Shown: one piece after another, positions 61,438 through 64,000 of the stretch
How the letters are laid out: each line of letters starts with the position of its first letter
Numbering within the stretch: the first letter of the stretch is position 1
Origin: UBA3478 sp038134285
Lineage (GTDB): Bacteria; Bacteroidota; Bacteroidia; Flavobacteriales; Flavobacteriaceae
DNA: 64,000 nt
Assembly: GCA_038134285.1 (NCBI GenBank)
Contig: JAYPUW010000005.1
Location: forward strand, 1-64,000
Direction: 5' to 3'
The notes under the pieces: model-generated
The model's input: only the letters and a program-made list of their open reading frames with translations
Database searches by the model: none
Told to the model about the DNA's origin: nothing
Made by a program: the position numbers and the translations under genes

Positions 61438-64000
61438 GCCTTTAAGGCCAATGCCAATACTTCAACAGGGTGTAAGGCCTTTTTCTCAGTCCCATCTTTT
61501 ATTTGATGTCTGCAACTAGTACCGTTAGCAACGATCAAGGTATTATCGTCTGCCGATCGAACCGACTTAAACAGTTTTAAGCCTCCAATTTTCATAGAAA
61601 GATCATAGTGTTCCTTTTCGTACCCAAAGGATCCCGCCATTCCACAACAACCGGTCGTCATTAAGGTGACATCGTAAAATGGAAACGCATTTAAAAGATC
61701 AAAAGTGACCTTTTGATTAGAATGGGCCTTTTGGTGACAGTGCACGTGGACCTTTAGTTTTCGATGGCGATCAGAGAATTGATCGATACTAATTTTTTCT
61801 GATTTCAATTCGCTTAGAAGAAACTCTTCTATCAGAAAGCTATTATTTTTTAAGGCCTTTGCTAGCGGTTCTTCAGATAGCATCCTAAGATATTCATCAC
61901 GAAAACTAAGAATCCCTGAAGGCTCTAAACCAACAATTGGTAATCCACGGTCCAAATAAGGTCTAAAGACCGCAAGACTCTTTTGAGCACAGTCTTTTGC
62001 TTGTTTCAAAAATCCTTTAGACAAAAATGAGCGTCCACTTTCCGTGTAAACAAGGTTCAACCTATACCCTAAAGTGTTAAGCACCTCTATTGCAGCTTTA
62101 AGCAGCGAAGTGTCTAAATATCGTGTAAACTCATCAATATAAAGCACAACTTCTTGATGAGTCTTATCGGGTTTCTTTATGGAAGTATAATACTTCTGAA
62201 AATTGAATGCCTGCACACTAGGAAGAGATCGGTCTTTTGCTATTCCGAGCCCCTTCTTTAACAACAAACTTAATGGGCCTTTTAGAAGAGCATTCGAAAG
62301 TATTGGGGTGAATGCTGCTAATCGATTTAATTTAGTACTATATGCGAAAAAGCGACTTCTAAAGGAGTATCCATTCTGCTCTTGGAATTGAAAGAGATAT
62401 TCGGCTTTTAAGGTAGACATGTCTACGTTTGAAGGGCATTCACTAGCACATGCTTTGCAACTCAAACACAAATCCAAAGCTTCTACTACCTCTTTTTGGT
62501 TAAAGACTTGGCCCTCATCTTGTTGGGTCATAAACATGCGCAAAGCATTGGCTCGCGCACGTGTGGTATCCTTTTCGTCTAAACTTGCATGATAACTCGG
62601 ACACATTCCTCCTTTTGCTGACGCGGTCTTTCTGCAATCACCACTACCATTGCACTGCTCAACGGCGCGCAAGTAACCTTCAGTATCAGAAAAGTCTAGA
62701 AATGTGGTGATTTTAGGTTCCTTTCGGTCAGGTTCATAACGCAAGGCGCGATCCATAGGGTAAGAATCGACGATTTTACCAGGATTTAAGATACCATTGG
62801 GATCAAACAGCTTCTTAATCTCTTTAAAAAGGGCATAATTCTTTTCTCCTACGAGCTCAGGCAGAAACTCGGCTCGAACAATACCATCTCCGTGCTCTCC
62901 ACTGAAACTTCCTTTATACTTCTTGGTCAAGCGCATCACATCAGTAGTGATCGCCCTAAATAAAACAACGTCTTCGCTCTTCTTTAAATTTAAAATGGGC
63001 CTAAGATGCAGTTCTCCCGCCCCCGCGTGGGCGTAGTATACCGCTTTTTGATCATACCCTTTCATGAGTGCTGAAAACTCCATGATAAAGGGCTTCAAAT
63101 CGTTCAGCGATACCGCTGTATCTTCTATACACGCCACCGCTTTTTTGTCACCAATCATGTTTCCTAAAAGCCCTAGTCCTGCTTTTCTTAATTCGTGAGC
63201 CTTGTTAATATCTTCTCCCTTTAAAACTGGGGCTGCGTAGCTTTCAGAGTTATTTTTAATATGGTAAAGTAAGGCTGCTGTTTTCTCCTCAAGAGCTTCT
63301 TCTGAACTTGCTCTAACTTCAAGCATGAGCACGGCTTCGGGATCTTCTTGAACAAAAGAACGCGTTTCTGCATATAATTTGTTTCCCTTGGTACAGTCGA
63401 GAATCACCTTGTCCATCATTTCGCAGGTGTATAACTCGTGCTCCATTACAGTCGCAACATCTGATAGGCAAGCTTCTAAAGTATGGTAATGTGTGACTAC
63501 CATGGCGCCATATTTCGGCGGTAGAGCGTCGAGCGCCACTTCAATTTCGGTGGTAAATGCCAAGGTTCCTTCACTTCCACAAAGCAGAGGAGTGATATCT
63601 AAATGTTGTTCCGTACTCTCATCTAAACGCACCTTAAGAAGGTCAATGGCGTATCCGGTATTTCTTCTGTGAATTTCAGGTTTTGGAAAATGTGAATTAA
63701 TTTCCTCAGCCACCTCTTTTGGAGCTAATAAAGACTTTAATCCCTCTTCTATACACTGACCAAATTCACTATTCCTAGCAATTGATTTAACCCTTCCAAA
63801 TTCATGAACCGTCGCATCTGAAAGCACGGTTCTGAGGCTTAACACCTTGTCACGCGTTACCCCATAACGAATTGATGTGGTTCCTGAGCTGTTGTTTCCT
63901 ACCATCCCACCGATAGTACATCTGTTTGCTGTAGAGGTATTAGGACCAAAGAACAACCCATAAGGCTTTAGGTAAGTGTTTAATTCATCGCGAATTACAC
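61434..64000 (-). CDS. FAD-linked oxidase / Fe-S oxidoreductase fusion, 5' truncated
   Basis: About 855 residues visible and open to the right edge (VIRDELNTYLKPYGLFFGP at the cut). FAD-binding block ANRCTIGGMVGNNSSGTTS, FAD-oxidase C-terminal domain with SGEHGDGIVRAEFLPEL, then 4Fe-4S motif CLSCKACASECPSNVD near 530, and a C-terminal CCG-type domain with TTGCCGMAGSFGYEK. This is the YdiJ/GlcD-GlpC-like architecture of D-lactate or other 2-hydroxy acid dehydrogenases feeding the quinone pool. Substrate unknown. The stop overlaps the convergent phosphoesterase gene by 4 bases. Confidence 0.9.
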   Translation of the reverse strand, partial: VIRDELNTYLKPYGLFFGPNTSTANRCTIGGMVGNNSSGTTSIRYGVTRDKVLSLRTVLSDATVHEFGRVKSIARNSEFGQCIEEGLKSLLAPKEVAEEINSHFPKPEIHRRNTGYAIDLLKVRLDESTEQHLDITPLLCGSEGTLAFTTEIEVALDALPPKYGAMVVTHYHTLEACLSDVATVMEHELYTCEMMDKVILDCTKGNKLYAETRSFVQEDPEAVLMLEVRASSEEALEEKTAALLYHIKNNSESYAAPVLKGEDINKAHELRKAGLGLLGNMIGDKKAVACIEDTAVSLNDLKPFIMEFSALMKGYDQKAVYYAHAGAGELHLRPILNLKKSEDVVLFRAITTDVMRLTKKYKGSFSGEHGDGIVRAEFLPELVGEKNYALFKEIKKLFDPNGILNPGKIVDSYPMDRALRYEPDRKEPKITTFLDFSDTEGYLRAVEQCNGSGDCRKTASAKGGMCPSYHASLDEKDTTRARANALRMFMTQQDEGQVFNQKEVVEALDLCLSCKACASECPSNVDMSTLKAEYLFQFQEQNGYSFRSRFFAYSTKLNRLAAFTPILSNALLKGPLSLLLKKGLGIAKDRSLPSVQAFNFQKYYTSIKKPDKTHQEVVLYIDEFTRYLDTSLLKAAIEVLNTLGYRLNLVYTESGRSFLSKGFLKQAKDCAQKSLAVFRPYLDRGLPIVGLEPSGILSFRDEYLRMLSEEPLAKALKNNSFLIEEFLLSELKSEKISIDQFSDRHRKLKVHVHCHQKAHSNQKVTFDLLNAFPFYDVTLMTTGCCGMAGSFGYEKEHYDLSMKIGGLKLFKSVRSADDNTLIVANGTSCRHQIKDGTEKKALHPVEVLALALKA

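Noticed and set aside
1..64000. CRISPR arrays, transposases, integrases, phage genes, toxin-antitoxin pairs, tRNA and rRNA genes
   Set aside because: None of the reading frames or intergenic regions read by eye matched such elements; short or diverged cases could be missed without a search.

Overview
The window looks like a stretch of ordinary chromosome from a marine-type flavobacterium (phylum Bacteroidota, probably order Flavobacteriales). The signs are a fused LpxC-FabZ, a short primary sigma factor starting MRQLKI, a complete menB, Bacteroidota-type promoters (TTTG, about 18-20 bases, then TAnnTTTG), few Shine-Dalgarno sequences, and many genes packed with 4-20 base overlaps. I saw no rRNA, tRNA, CRISPR array, insertion sequence, prophage or plasmid gene, and no gene-free stretch longer than 300 bases. 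Both ends cut through genes.

Layout. 1-4.5 kb: three surface-polysaccharide genes (YfhO-type membrane protein cut by the left edge, glycosyltransferase, flippase). 4.5-10 kb: repair and stress genes (uvrA, nth, bcp) and a large conserved protein of unknown role. 10-17.3 kb: metallo-hydrolase, esterase, a dihydroorotase-like protein without its metal ligands, a DUF2400-type protein, a LolD-type ATPase, msrA, serC and a LuxC-type acyl-CoA reductase. 17.3-23.3 kb: ferredoxin, ychF, parE, parC. 23.3-29.5 kb: lipoprotein, M14 peptidase, Lrp-type regulator, aroB, proline dehydrogenase, alanine dehydrogenase, tsaE. 29.5-37.1 kb: HD hydrolase, then lpxD, lpxC-fabZ, lpxA, efp, sucD, fabG and a prohibitin-like gene in one direction. 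37.1-44.3 kb: a full histidine operon behind a leader peptide and attenuator. 44.3-50.8 kb: a VWA/AAA+ pair, rpoD, a DEAD-type helicase, menB. 50.8-58 kb: a second, secreted M14 peptidase, an EamA transporter, a 2-oxoglutarate oxygenase, an SUI1-like factor, ung, mutS2, a DCC protein and a broken gene. 58-64 kb: a dicarboxylate symporter, aroC, an LpxH-like phosphoesterase and a giant FAD/Fe-S oxidoreductase cut by the right edge.

How it works together. The lpx block supplies the early steps of lipid A, and the LpxH-like gene may supply the next hydrolysis. The his operon covers all steps from PRPP to histidine in seven genes, using three multifunctional proteins (HisD-HisC, HisB, HisIE). Its transcription is probably controlled by ribosome stalling on a 17-codon leader with four histidines.

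I found no convincing unknown defence or mobile system. The best leads are small and concrete: the HisD-HisC fusion, the histidine attenuator with an almost leaderless leader peptide, a metal-ligand-less dihydroorotase homologue, an endonuclease III without iron-sulfur cysteines, an LpxH-like gene whose start is put out of frame by a poly-A tract and whose GNHD motif reads GNPD, and a deletion-type pseudogene downstream of the symporter.
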